NCBI GenBank assembly: GCA_027924585.1
Contig: BSBM01001444.1
Location: 1,178,001 to 1,242,000, forward strand
From: Larix kaempferi
Taxonomy: Eukaryota > Streptophyta > Pinopsida > Pinales > Pinaceae
DNA: 64,000 bases
Reading direction: 5' to 3'
Positions 39,001 to 50,417 of this stretch are shown one piece after another. The notes under the pieces were generated by a model. That model was not told the DNA's origin, made no database searches, and saw only the letters and a program-made list of their open reading frames with translations. Position 1 is the first letter of the stretch. The number at the start of each line of letters is the position of its first letter. Both the position numbers and the translations under genes were made by a program.

Positions 39001-39275
39001 TGGTGTTGGAACAAGAAAGAATAAAAGAAACTTTTGATCAACGAAGCAGGGACATAAGTTTTGGAGTAGGTGATATAGTTCTACTGTGGGATAAGAACAA
39101 ATAGAAACCTGGAAACCATGGCAAATTTGAAAAGATATGGATGGGTCCCTATCAAATAAGTAGAGTTGCAGGTAAAAACTCTTTTTGGTTGGAAACATTG
39201 GATGGGTATGAATTGGAGCTGCCAGTGAATGGGGTACTGTTGAAACACTACTACCCCCTTATTCCCTTTGAATGA
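36028..39275 (+). pseudogene. Broken pol: RNase H-like, reverse transcriptase, RNase H, integrase
   Basis: Frame 1 (36,028-~36,960) opens inside an RNase H-like domain with GDSD at 36,049 and an ADEL motif 38 residues past QVKNE; there is no protease DTG/DSG motif before the reverse transcriptase. Reverse transcriptase starts near 36,679 (PLKEGAKPYRQKLR). Coding then shifts frame at about 36,957-36,963, consistent with one lost base, into a 713-codon frame (36,963-39,104). In that frame are LDGFSGYNQV (residues 5-14), the catalytic YQDD (68-71), an RNase H region (about 212-330), the integrase zinc finger H415, H422, C453, C456, and the DD35E triad D485, D546, E582. A TAG at 39,102-39,104 interrupts the integrase tail; the frame then continues through MGPYQIS and LKHYY to TGA at 39,273-39,275. 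There is no chromodomain. Antisense frames here are shadows. Confidence 0.93.
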
Positions 39276-39867
39276 TCTTCCATACTATGCCTTGCCTTGC
39301 CTGTTTAAAGTAGGTAGCTTCTGAATAAGCTCACTTGAGCAGTAGGATTTGTGTGATTTTTCTTTTTCTGTGTGCTGAGTAGTGTCCTCTTTTTCTTTTC
39401 TGCTTGGAGCGTCTGCTTGTTTTCTTCTTTATTGAGTTGAGCCTTGCTCCTTCCAAAGTTTGTCTCATCTCCTGCATGCATTTAAAAAAAAAATTTAGTT
39501 GTCACTTCTATTTTTGGCTGCCTATGCAAGTTGAGATTGCCTGATTGAAAAAGTTCTCTTTTCCTCCTGCACAGTGATAAAAATAATAAATAAATGATAT
39601 ATGCCATGTTAGTTTAAATGTTTCTTTTATGCATTTCAGTTCTGTTTTCGAATAGATTTCAGTTTCAGTTTTATTTTGTATTTTTCCCATACATGCTCCA
39701 TGAGGTATTCTAGTGTTTGTGAGAGCAGGAACAGGTGCAAAATAAAAGCTGAAAGCAAGGATGATGCAGTGTTGGATTGAAGATTGATGCAGAGCAGATC
39801 GAGACCAGAGATTCTAAGGTTCTCAAGCGCTCTCTCCCTTAGAGCACTTGTCCCAGCTGGAGCCAGA
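39276..39867 (+). other. Non-coding 3' region between pol and the 3' LTR
   Basis: 592 bp with pyrimidine-rich DNA (39,355-39,440) and an A-run near 39,483. I see no gene. The bases just before the LTR (GCTGGAGCCAGA) are not a clear polypurine tract; the nearest purine-rich stretch is at about 39,738-39,767. Confidence 0.6.
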
Positions 39868-42406
39868 TGTTATCACACTATAGTAGCAGGGCTACTATCC
39901 TTGTTCAACAGATATCTGCACATTCCAGAGCTTCCATTATTTCATAGCATGGCTATATATTTGGATCACTCATGATCAGAGCAGTATATTATTCAGATTT
40001 ATTGTTAGACCTTGTGTCAAGGCTGAGCCTTGAGAGTTCAAATTTGATGACCGATGTGACCCTTTATCCCATACAGTTTCAGTTCAGTGCTTAGAGATCT
40101 ATTGCAGCAATGTTTCAGATGATACATGATGATTATTATGATGATGTTGTATGATCTACGGATATATTATCACTGACTGTGGAATATTATCTTGTTGATT
40201 TAGTCATGTTTACAGCATCTGCTTGGTATATTATTCCTGATGTGGCGAACTGTTTAAAATGAACTATGAATCATAAAATGGACAATTGCTTGCATATTTA
40301 GGTCATTTAACAAAACCCACTGGTTTTCACCTTACATAGATATGGTCTTTCTTGACACCAGTTGTCTGCTAGTGTAGGCTCCATATGCACTTAACTCCAT
40401 CCATACATGACCTTCCTATTTGGCTTTATACCTTAACCTATCTCATTTGACTTTCTGATACTGAGGACTTCCCGATTTTTCTACCTCTGTGTTTGGACCG
40501 CATCCCTGTATATTCAGTGTCTCGGCTCTAGGTTGGTGACAAAACTTGCCTTTAGTGAGTTGGATTGTAGGCCTAAATCATTCTGGTTGGTTGTCTCGAT
40601 GTTTGGCATTGGCTCGAACTCCCCCTAGTCACTTGAGATGTTGTTGGCTAAAACTGAAAGCTCATGATCTACCTATGGAAACTTATAAATTCGCCATGGA
40701 AACAAAAAAAAGAGGCAAGAGCGATGAACAGCTAAAAATACTCCTCGAAGAGTATAAGAAAGGTCCAAAAAGCAATGGTTCTTAAAAGTTATATCTAAAC
40801 AATTGCTGACCTTATATATTTGAAAACATGCCCTGGATGCAAGCTGCAACTAGTTGTGCTTATCAGCACATCTGAAATCCGAAGGGTTATGTAGGACAAA
40901 AAGGCCATGAAATAAAATTGAATGATCCTAATAAACCTGGATCAAATTGATGTAGACATGATCCCTAAGTTGAATAAACACTCTCTGAACAACTTATCCA
41001 TTTGTGAGGCACAGCCATCCCCCGTGTTATTTTGTCCAGCACAGAGTTTGTAGCTTTCCCCTTTCTCCCAATCCAAAGTATTTTTAAGTTGAGTTAGACA
41101 GGTCAACCCCTTTGCCCAACCTTGTTCCTAGCCTTCATCCTTCACTAGCAGTTTGACCATGTTCAATGGGTGAGTTTGTCATTTGAACTATTGTGCAAGT
41201 AATTTTTATCTAACAACGGAATATGCTAACTTAATTAATGCCACTGAATGGATGTTATACTTTGAGCTTGGCTGTGAGAATGATTAGAGAAGCATTGTCT
41301 TAGTCTACTGTTGTGATTTATACTTGGTTGTATATTCTTGGGATCCGTTATGATGTGGACCATATATATATGCTTTTTGATGATGATTCATGGTCCCACA
41401 TGCTTGATGATGATAACATATGATGGACATATGATGCTATCATATGATGGACATATAATGCAGATGATGATTGATGCAATTCAGCAGGTTTCATTATTAC
41501 TGCAGATCAGCGGATTATGCATTGTCCATATATGGTGGACCCTACAGCTGGCCCATTAGGGCAACCCATGGTGTATGAGTACACATTTCTAGTGGATTTG
41601 GGTTTTCTAGATCCAATGAGACACTTATCTTTCAGTTCCGGGCACTTCTGATAGTGATTGATGCAGTTTTACACTTGTTGACAAGATTTGGGGTTGATTT
41701 CCCAGCTTGAGCAGCAGGGGCCTCGAGAGGCCAGTTCACCTAGGGCGCTGATGATGAAGGGGGTGGTCCAACCACTTGTTTTTACCATTTACCCCCCCTT
41801 CTGGAGAGCCTGGTGGGCTCAGATGGACAGCATAGGTGCCCTAGGAGGCAGTTTTGGCACTTTCACAGTTACCGAGGCAGTTAAAAAATGGGATAAAGTG
41901 GTCACTGAGGAAATCGATTTGGGCAATTGGGGCAAGGTTTTGGCATTTGATCTTCACAGAGGTCTTCCAAGGTGATCTCACTATCTTCCCGTCAGTTTTC
42001 ACCATGTGGGTATGCCTACATTGATCACAGGAGGTCATTTACTGCTTGACTGTCATGGATTTGGAGGACAGTTTTGGTCATTTATATTATCTTGGACATA
42101 TTTTATTATTTTATTGTGCCTTGGGGATGATCTAGTAAGGATTGATGCCTCCTAGCCCCACCATGTGCTTATTTTGTCATGTCCTAGTCATCATGAGGTG
42201 GATCATTGTACTTTTACCCCTCTAGTGGATGACGTCACCCCCTTGTTGTACCATTTAGTGGGGGCGCTATTATTATATTGGGTGATCCATGTGATATATT
42301 GTTATGGTTCATCTTAGCCATTGATTGTATGATGAGATCTTTTAATCTCAACCACTCATTTGATGTAGTATTGTAGAGTGGTATAGGGTTTTGGTCTTTA
42401 TTATCC

Positions 42407-42415
42407 TATATAAGG
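42407..42415 (+). promoter_or_regulatory. Putative TATA box of the 3' LTR
   Basis: TATATAAGG at offset 2,540 in the LTR, the same relative place as in the solo LTR; GGAATAGAA follows at about 42,463. Confidence 0.6.
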
Positions 42416-42999
42416 AGGAGACCCCCCATTGTATAGCTCACCTTTGGAGCTCTGGAATATTGGAATAGAAGATTTCTTTGTGGAGCACATCTCTCTTGTA
42501 TTGTGGATTCTCTTGCATATTGAATATACAGTATCTCTTCTATGTATCATTGTGGATTTTGGTGCTTCTACTAATCTTTTTACAGGAAATCCGAATTGGT
42601 GGAGAGGAGGGCGATTTCTTGAGGGTTATTGTTGGAGGGATCTACATATTCTCTCTTGGGTTGATCTTATGACAGGGAGTATCATTATTGTATCTTTGTG
42701 ACATAGTTGATGCTTTCTATTACATCTTTCTACCATTTTCATAATCATCTTGCTTGACTTGTTTCTTTGATATTGTCTTGTAGGAGGAGGAAGATTTGGC
42801 TATCTTGGAGAAGGACGTTTTGGTTGGAGCTCTTGGATCTCACTCTTGAATATACACATAGGAGAATGCTATCAATTTGCAAGGTGGCCACAAGCAATTG
42901 AGGTAAGATCTACAAGGTATGTGCCTCTTTCATTCATTATATCTTCATTGGTCATAAAACCCTAATTTATTAAAACCCAATTTTGATATTTCTTAGATC

Positions 43000-44010
43000 T
43001 ACTTAGATCTAGCCTACTTAGATCTAGCCTTGCTTTTGAGAAGATCTTGAAAACCCACCTCTATAGCATCCACCACTAGTTGGATTTATAGTTTGGTGGT
43101 GATTGGCTTAGAATTGACACACTTTTCAAGGCAAAAAGCCCTCTTGAACCCAAATCGCACTTCCTAGTGAGAGGCTTGTTTGGTTAGATCTAGCATATGG
43201 GTAGGTGAGATCCCACTTGATTTGCAATCTAGACACTTGATAACCTACCCCCAGATTGTTACTTTGGTGAATTCTACCTTGTGGACATCATTCCATGTTT
43301 TAAGGGGTCAAAATCCCCCTTTGATTTTCTTGGCACCTCAAAACTTAGATTTACTAAGATCTAACCCTTGGATTGACTTGATTTTTGGGATCTACATAGA
43401 TCGGGGTACAAGCTTCTTGGATCTATAGTTTAGTGGCCATTGGACTTGATTTGGTCCACCAAACCCTCATTTTAGCCCTCCTTGAGCAAAGTCGCACCCC
43501 TTGGGTAGGTGAGTTTGTCCACTTCAAGGAGGTGGGTGGTTGAGATTTTTGGGGATTCGGAATGGCCATACCTTGAAACCTAGGTCTAGAGTATCTTTTT
43601 GTCACGATCCACCTTGGGGGTAGCATTCCTTGTTTCAAGGGATTGTGGTCCACTTAGGGTCATTTCTTGAAAACCTAGATCTAGCAAGATCCAACCATTA
43701 GATCTCATTTAGCCCACTTGACTTGGCTTCTAGGTGTCCTGATCTACACTTTGACATACTTTTTGACCGCATTAGCCCATCCAACAAGGCACTAGTCCTC
43801 CTCAAAGCAAGTCGCACTCCTTGGGATTTGTGTCAAACCATAGATCTAGTACATGGGTACTCGTAAAATCAACTTAGATCTATAGATCTACTAATAACAG
43901 AACATCTAGTACCAATTTTATCCCTAACTTCACCTTGTGGGCCCACTTAAAGGCATTTAACACATCCCAAGAAAATAAGACCCATTTGTGTAAACATATG
44001 GTACTACATC
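43000..44010 (+). repeat. Degenerate ~330-bp tandem repeats in U5 of the 3' LTR
   Basis: The CTATAGTTTGGTG-like motif recurs at 43,086, 43,423 and about 43,744, and TAGATCTA-type motifs and GTTTTAAGGGG/TTTCAAGGGATT recur with it. Spacing is about 336 then 320 bp. Confidence 0.65.
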
Positions 44011-44361
44011 TTGTCATCATCCCCAATCATGTGGCCTAAACCATACGTAGGTCCACTCTCTCACAACACCTTCAACCATACCTCAACTTCTAGGTCCACT
44101 TAGCCTTGCATTGGTTTCCGTAACTCTTCATTTACTTACCCTTAGAAACCTTTGTTTGGGTCCAATCAATTGTGATTGGTTATAGGGTCTCCCCCTAGGT
44201 CTTGTTACACCCTGACCTAAAGCGAAGAGTGCCTCGGTTGACATGACTCCCACCTTGCATTGGGAACCGTGGCATCTCTTGGGTCACCTCTTTAGTTGCC
44301 CATCTCCTCTACCGTCCCGGATGGGATACCACTAGGGGCAACAACAAGTTGTGTGATAACA

Positions 44362-45050
44362 AGACCATATCATCTTTTTAAGGGAGATATATGATCTACC
44401 TAATGAACTTGGTCATTCTAGACCACAGAGGATTACTTCCTCAAGCACTTTATCTGTGGAAGGTTGCAATGATGGGGAAAATCTTTGAAGAGGAGAAGTG
44501 AGATGAAGTGATACGAGGGACAATAGAGGATGGAAAGAGGAAAAATGCCGCAGATGTTGAGTCATCGATCTGATAACTATAGTCTATGCGATGAAATGAC
44601 TACGAACAATGTCCTACATGAGAGAAAATGTAGAAAATCACCTTAAATAGTGTTGATGTTGGTTTCGAGCTCAACACTCATTTTGTTGATGTATTTTTCC
44701 ATTCTTTTAATGATCCTGGTTACGCTGCTATAAACATTAACAAGGTCAAGGAAGGCTCGAAACCACCATAAACACTGTTCAATGTGAATTTCTTCATTTT
44801 TTCCTGTGTAGGGTGATGTTCGTAGTCGTTGCATCACATAGACTGCAGTCATGAGATTAATGACTCAACATCTCCCATATTTTGTCTCTTTTCATCCTCT
44901 ATTGTCCCCAGTATCACCTCGTCCCACTTGTATATACTAGCCTGTGAAGGCTAGTATATCTGCAACATAGATGTTAGCAATATTTCTCTACGCGAAACTG
45001 ATTGTGATACCACCTCCAACAAAATATAAACAAGTAGGAAAATGCGAGGA
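44362..45050. repeat. Last unit with a foldback cassette, 3' part
   Basis: This continues the unit cut by the retroelement. It has a near-complete foldback (44,494-44,930) and the stem-loop (TACTAGCCTGTGAAGGCTAGTA). It breaks off at GCGAGGA near 45,050, where sequence jumps to the TGTTGGAA junction of the next unit; leader, TATA box and upstream block are deleted. Confidence 0.82.
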
Positions 45051-46576
45051 GCACTGTTTCCAACACTCACTCTCAACAAGGAAGGTATTCTTCGAAAACT
45101 GTATTATAATATTATTCTTTCTTTGGTCGACCTATGAGGTGATGCCCCATGTAGCTACTACTCCAACACTACCTCTTAGCCATGCAGGTATTATCAGCAT
45201 TATCATACTAAAACACATCTCGATATCATGTGTACATCACAGTTATCTCTAACATCTCTATATCACAACGAAGGTCTTACAACACAATCACAGTTAGTTG
45301 AGAAGTGTCAACAAATCAATCTTCATGCATCAGCTCAAGAACTCTGCACAGTCCATCGGAGAGTCTATCATGCATCAATACAATATGCTCAGCTCAACCC
45401 AGTACATCGGGTGCGTAAATCCTCAACACTCCCGCTTACCTAGAGAGGTATCTTAACGTCGAAACACATCTTGTTATCAAAAGAGGGTCCACTCCACCAA
45501 AGGGAATAAGCACGTTCCACAAAGGAACAATCCCACAATGGGACACACTCCACAAAGGAATAGAATAACAATTATGAATGGAGTTTATTCACCACTCCAA
45601 GTTGGCCACCCAGAAGATGATCCCATGAATAACAAAACACCCTGTATAAATCTACAACACACATCAACTCCTATTTTGATGAGCTGGAGATGAATCCCAC
45701 GAATGACAAACAGCCTGTAGAAATCTGCAACACAATGAGACTGAGGCGCCCTCGAGAAACCACATACTCCTCCAACCTTCATGCTGGCCGAGACATGGCA
45801 CTGGAATTTGTTCAGGCAGTTCAAATCTTATGCAAGCAGCTAGCAAACAAGTTTGAATATTGATACATATGCATAATAAAAATAAACCTTGAACTGAAAG
45901 CAATAACAAGCAGGTAATATCTGGCCACACGTTTGGATGAAGTGTTCCCACATGTCCTAGAGGTAGTTATCTTCCCACAGGAGGCTTGTAGCGCAGTCCA
46001 GCGAGTAAATGCAACCATGTAGTAAATCATAGATACTAAGTGTGGGTTCCAGGAATCTATCGTGCAGGTAGAGGACCACCGAGAGCACAGAAAAAGTAGG
46101 GAATCCGAAGCATGATAGAAAAAAGGTAAACTTGTAGTTGTTTGACCTGAAGATGAATCCCATGAATGATAAACACCCTGTAGAAATCCGCAACGCAATC
46201 TAATCAAGGCGATCTGTAGAAACCCTACTCTCCTCTAAATTGCATGTTGGGCAGAACCTGACAATGGAAGGTCATTAGACACTCCAAATCCTAAGCTGAG
46301 TTCAGCCTTGGACTTGTTAATATTTATAGTAGCATTACCAGTATCACTAAAAGGATGGCAAAGCACAGAAACAAAATGAGTTTCGAGCTCGTTTAAACCA
46401 TGATGATAAGAACAATCATATCCCAACCAGAGACAAAGCTATTTGTCTCCCCCGAGCTCAGACCTTCCAATAGAGAATGATGTACATCCGGATAGTAGTA
46501 GCGCAAACCCAAGAAAACAAGGGAGAATCTTCTCCAATAGTGGAGAACCCCAAAAGACCAGTCTCTTAACTGAAGT
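45051..46576. repeat. Right-array unit a (first with the new cassette)
   Basis: Starts at the purine-tract/TGTTGG junction, has a shortened middle, then the new cassette (45,548-~46,345) and a leader. It ends at a second deletion junction (CTGAAGT/CAAACGTCC) before its TATA box. Confidence 0.8.
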
Positions 46577-47865
46577 CAAACGTCCATCGGCTCAAGAACT
46601 CTGTACAGTCCATCGGAGAGTCTATCATGCATCAATACAATGTGCTCATATCAACCCAGTCCGTCAAGGACCTACATCATCAACACTCCCTCTTAGCTAG
46701 AGAGGTATCATCACGTCGGAACACATCTTGTTATCATAAGCGGGTCCATTCCAACACAGGGAATAAGCACGTTCCACAAAGGAACCATCCCACAATGGGA
46801 CACACTCCACAAAGAAATAGAATAACAATTATGAATAGAGTTTATTCACCACTCCTAGTTGGCCACCCTGAAGATGATCCCATGAATAACAAACACCCTG
46901 TATAAATCTACAACACACATCAACTCCTATTTGGATGACCTAAAGATGAATCCAACGAATGACAAACATCCTGTAGTAATCCGCAACATGATGAGACCGA
47001 GGCGCCCTCGAGAAACCTTATACTCCTCCAACCTTCATGCTGGCCGAGACATGCCACTGGAAGTTGTTCAGGCAGTCCAAATCCTAAGCAAGCAAATAGC
47101 AAACAAGTTGGAAGATTGATATATATGCAAATTAAAATAAAACCTTGAACTGAAAGCAATAACAAGTAGATAATATCTGGCCACACGTTTGGATGAAGTG
47201 TTCCCACATGTCCTAGAGGTAGTTATCTTCCCACAGGAGGCTTGCAACGCAGTCCAGCGAATAAATGCAACTATGTAGTAAATCATAGATACTAAGTGTG
47301 GGTTGCAGGAATCTATCGTGCAGGTAGAGGACCACCGATAGCAAAGAGAAAGCAGGGAGTCCGAAGCATAATAGAAAAAAGATAAACCCGTAGTTGTCTG
47401 ACCTGAAGATGAATACCATGAATGATAAACACCCTGTAGAAATTTGCAACACAATCTAAGCGAGGCGCTCGACAGAAACCCTACTCTCCTCTAAACTGCA
47501 TGTTGGGCAGAACCTGACAATGGAAGTTGATCAGGCTCTCCAAATCCTAAGCTGAGTTGAGCCTTGACCTTGTTAATGTTTATAGCAACATAACCAGGAT
47601 CACCAAAAGAATGGCAAAGCACAGAAACAAAATGACTGTCGAGCTCCTTTAAACCATGATGATAAGAACAATCATCTCCCAACCATAGACAAAGCTATTT
47701 GTCTCCACCGAGCTCAGACCTTCTAATAGATAACGATGTACATCCGGATAGTAGTAGCGCAAACAAGAAAACAAGGGAGAAACTTCTAAAATAGTGGAGA
47801 ACCCCAAAAAATCAGTCTCTTAACTGAAGTAGTGAACCTCTTATGGCTAGAGCGAACTTGCTTGA
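46577..47865. repeat. Right-array unit b (short, 1,289 bp)
   Basis: Lacks the TATA block and the first two TGTTG junctions; carries the minisatellite, a complete cassette (about 46,812-47,625) and the leader. Confidence 0.8.
46868..47650. repeat. Right-type cassette (reference copy) with internal subrepeats
   Basis: Three related segments follow each other, marked on the plus strand by GAAGATGA..CC(A/C).GAATAACAAAC (46,870), AAGATGAATCCAACGAATGAC (about 46,945) and GAAGATGAATACCATGAATG (about 47,403). The last two are homologous over roughly 200 bp or more, including a CCAAATCCTAAGC motif at about 47,080 and 47,540. A 128-codon minus frame (47,068-47,454) and a 62-codon plus frame (46,931-47,119) run through it; neither resembles a known protein. 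Other copies start near 45,548, 48,517, 49,380, 51,360, 53,340, 54,330, 56,020, 58,255, 60,075, 62,320 and 63,195. Confidence 0.65.
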
Positions 47866-49292
47866 GTGAATGACCAAATGAGAGGTCGAACTCTCTATTT
47901 ATACACATCAAAGGGTGACTTTTTTCCTAACTGGGCCAACCTAACATTCCCTAACTGCGCCAACCTGACTGGGGCAGTTTTGCCCATATTTTGGGACAAA
48001 TTGCCCACTGTTTTGGGGGATTTTACCCGCTAGGACGACTTGTCTTAGGGGAATACAAAAAATTACGTTTACTAAATCTTTTCGTTGTGATTTCACCCCT
48101 AGCTTTACATTGATACTTTCAAGTGTATTACATGATCAAATACATTGACATCTTGTCCCATAGGAGGTCCAATAACAGGATGAAATAACAATAACAATAA
48201 CTTCTGAAGTTGCACTAATTCCAACACTCCCTCTCAACAAGGAAGGTATTCTTCGAACACTGTATTCTAATCTTATCCTTTCTTTGGTCGACCTATGAGG
48301 TGATGCCCCATGCAGCTACGAACCCAACACTCCCTCTTGGCCAAGGAGGTATCATCAGCATTTTCATACTGAAACACATCTCGATATCATATGTACATCA
48401 GAGTTATCTCTAACCTCTCTATATCATAACGAAGGTCTTGCAACGCAATCACAGTTAGTCGAGAAGTGTCAACAAATCAATCTTCATGCATCTGATCAAT
48501 CAAGTCCATCGGAGAAATGAAAATGAATCCCACGAATGACAAACATCATCTAGAAATCCGCAAAGCAATGAGACCGACGCGCCCTCGAGAAACCATATAC
48601 ACCTACAACCTTCATGCTGGCCGAGACATGGCACTGGAAGTTGTTCAAGCAGTTCAAATCCTAAGCAAGCAACTAGCAAACAAGCCGGAAGATTGATATA
48701 TATGCAAAATAAAATAAAACCTTGAACTGAAAGCAATAACAAGCAGGTAATATCTGGCCACACGTTTGGATGAAGTGTTCCCACAAGTCCTAGAGGTAGT
48801 TATCTTCCCACAAGAGGCTTGCAACGCAGTCCAGTGAGTAAATGCAACTTTGTTGTAAATCATAGATACTAAGTGTGGGTTGCAGGAATCTATCGTGCAG
48901 GTAGAGAACCACCGATAGCAGAGAAAAAGGAGGGAATCCGAAGCAAAATAGAAAAAAGATAAACTCGTTGTTGTCTTACCTAAGATGAATCCCATGAATG
49001 ATAAACGAGGTATAGAAATCCGCAACGCAATCTAAGCGAGGCGCTCCCTAGAAACCCTACTCTCCTCTAAACTACAGGTTGGGCAGAACCTGACAATGGA
49101 AGTTCACCAGGCTCTCCAAATCCTAAGCTGAGTTGACCCTTGACCTTGTTAATGTTTATAGCAGCATAACCAGGATCACTAAAAGAATCGCAAAGCACAG
49201 AAACAAAATGACTGTCGAGCTCGTTTAAACCATGATGATAAGAACAATCATCTCCCAACCATAGACAAAGCTATTTGTCTCCCCCGAGTTGA
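47866..49292. repeat. Right-array unit c (deleted, 1,427 bp)
   Basis: Has an intact TATA box (47,896-47,903). A deletion near 48,517 joins CATCGGAGAA to the cassette at ATGAATCCCACG, removing the third TGTTG junction and minisatellite. It ends within the leader at 49,292. Confidence 0.8.
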
Positions 49293-50417
49293 GAGGGCCC
49301 ATTCCAACAAAAGGAATAAGCACGTTCCACAAAGGAACCATCCCACAATGGGACACACTTCACAAAGGAATTGAATAACAATTATGAATGGAATTTATTC
49401 ACAACTCCTAGTTGGCAAAATTGAAGATGATCACATGAATAACAAACACCCTGTATAAATCTACAACACACATCAACTCCTATTTGGATGACCCGAAGAT
49501 GAATCCCACGAATGACAAACATCCTGTAGAAATCCACAACGCGATGAGAACGAGGCGCCCTCGAGAAACCATATACTCCTCCAACCTTCATGCTGGCCAG
49601 ACATGGCACTGGAAGTTGTTCAGGCAATCCAAATCCTAAGAAAGAACCTAGCAAATAAGTTGGAAGATTTATATATATGCAAAATAAAATAAAACCTCGA
49701 ACTAAAAGCAATAACAAGCAGGTAATATCTATCCACACGTTTGGATGAAGTGTTCCCACATGTCCTAGAGGTAGTTATCTTCCCCAAGAGGCTTGCAACA
49801 AAGTCCAGCGATTAAATGCAACTATGTAGTGAATCATAGATACTAAGTGTGGGTTGCAAGAATCTATCGTGCAGGTAGAGGACCACCAAGAGCAGAGAAA
49901 AAGGAGGGAATCCGAAGCACAATAGAAAAAAGGTAAACTCGTAGTTGTATGACCTGAAGATGAATCCCATGAATGATTAACACCCTGTAGAAATCCGCAA
50001 TGCAATCTAATCGAGGAGCTCTCTAGTAACCCTACTCTCCTCTAAACTGCATGTTGGGCAGAACCTGACAGTGGAAGTTCATTAGGCTCTTAAAATCCTA
50101 AGTTGAGCTAAGCCTTGACCTTGTTAATGTTTATAGCAGCATAACCTGGATCACTAAAAGAATGGCAAAGCACGGAAACAAAATGAGTGTCGAGCTCGTT
50201 TAAACCATAACGATAACAACAATCAACTCCCAACCATAGACAAAGCTATTTGTCTCCCCCAAGCTCAGACCTTTTAATAGAAATCGATGTACATCCGGAT
50301 AGTAGTAACGCAAACCCAAGAAAGCAATGGAGAAACTTCTCCAATAGTGGAGAACGCCAAAAAACCAGTCTCTAACTAAAGTAGCGAACTTCTCTTGGCT
50401 ACAGCGAACTTGCTTGA
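49293..50417. repeat. Right-array unit d (short, 1,125 bp)
   Basis: Starts inside the segment after the third TGTTG junction (AGGGCCCATTCC), then minisatellite, cassette and leader. Confidence 0.8.

Larger units (their letters stand above)
36028..44361 (+). mobile_element. 5'-truncated Ty3/gypsy retrotransposon (Tat-like, no chromodomain)
   Basis: In order: the end of an RNase H-like domain, reverse transcriptase, a second RNase H, integrase with GPY/F-type C-terminus, 592 bp of non-coding DNA, and a full 3' LTR. The 5' LTR, primer-binding site, gag and protease are missing; the reading frame is already open at the array junction (36,027/36,028). To the right, array sequence resumes at about 44,363. 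Some tens of bases of array are missing across the insertion and no target duplication remains on the left. The simplest reading is one deletion that removed the 5' half of the element together with adjacent array. The element is also disabled by a frameshift and a stop codon. Confidence 0.92.
39868..44361 (+). mobile_element. 3' LTR of the truncated Ty3/gypsy element (4,494 bp)
   Basis: The ends TGTTATCACA...TGTGATAACA match the solo LTR at 3,210-7,706. Shared landmarks appear in the same order: the TAGTAGC.GGGCTAC block just inside the start, GTGACAAAACTT near 40,538 (3,900 in the other), the GGGGGTGGTCCA block near 41,759 (5,146), TATA box, and U5 repeats. The two LTRs differ by many substitutions and indels, so they come from old or separate insertions. 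It sits downstream of pol in the same orientation and lacks matching flanking 5-mers (CCAGA left, AGACC right), as expected for a 3' LTR. No gene is seen inside; 39,868-42,406 is U3-like and contains a short direct repeat of ATATGATGGACATAT at about 41,417-41,455. Confidence 0.9.

Noticed and set aside
36363-39198. Minus-strand frames inside pol (36363-36608, 37364-37552, 38480-38677, 38878-39198)
   Set aside because: They are antisense shadows of the pol frames.
39105-39275. Chromodomain after the integrase
   Set aside because: The frame ends a few residues after LKHYY; no chromodomain follows, so this is not a chromovirus.
40546-40785. 79-codon frame inside the 3' LTR, and similar ones in the solo LTR (4750-4994, 5288-5521)
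   Set aside because: Not conserved between the two LTRs and without recognisable domains.
39868-44361. The second LTR as an independent solo insertion
   Set aside because: No flanking 5-bp duplication (CCAGA versus AGACC), and it lies directly downstream of a pol in the same orientation; a 3' LTR explains it better.
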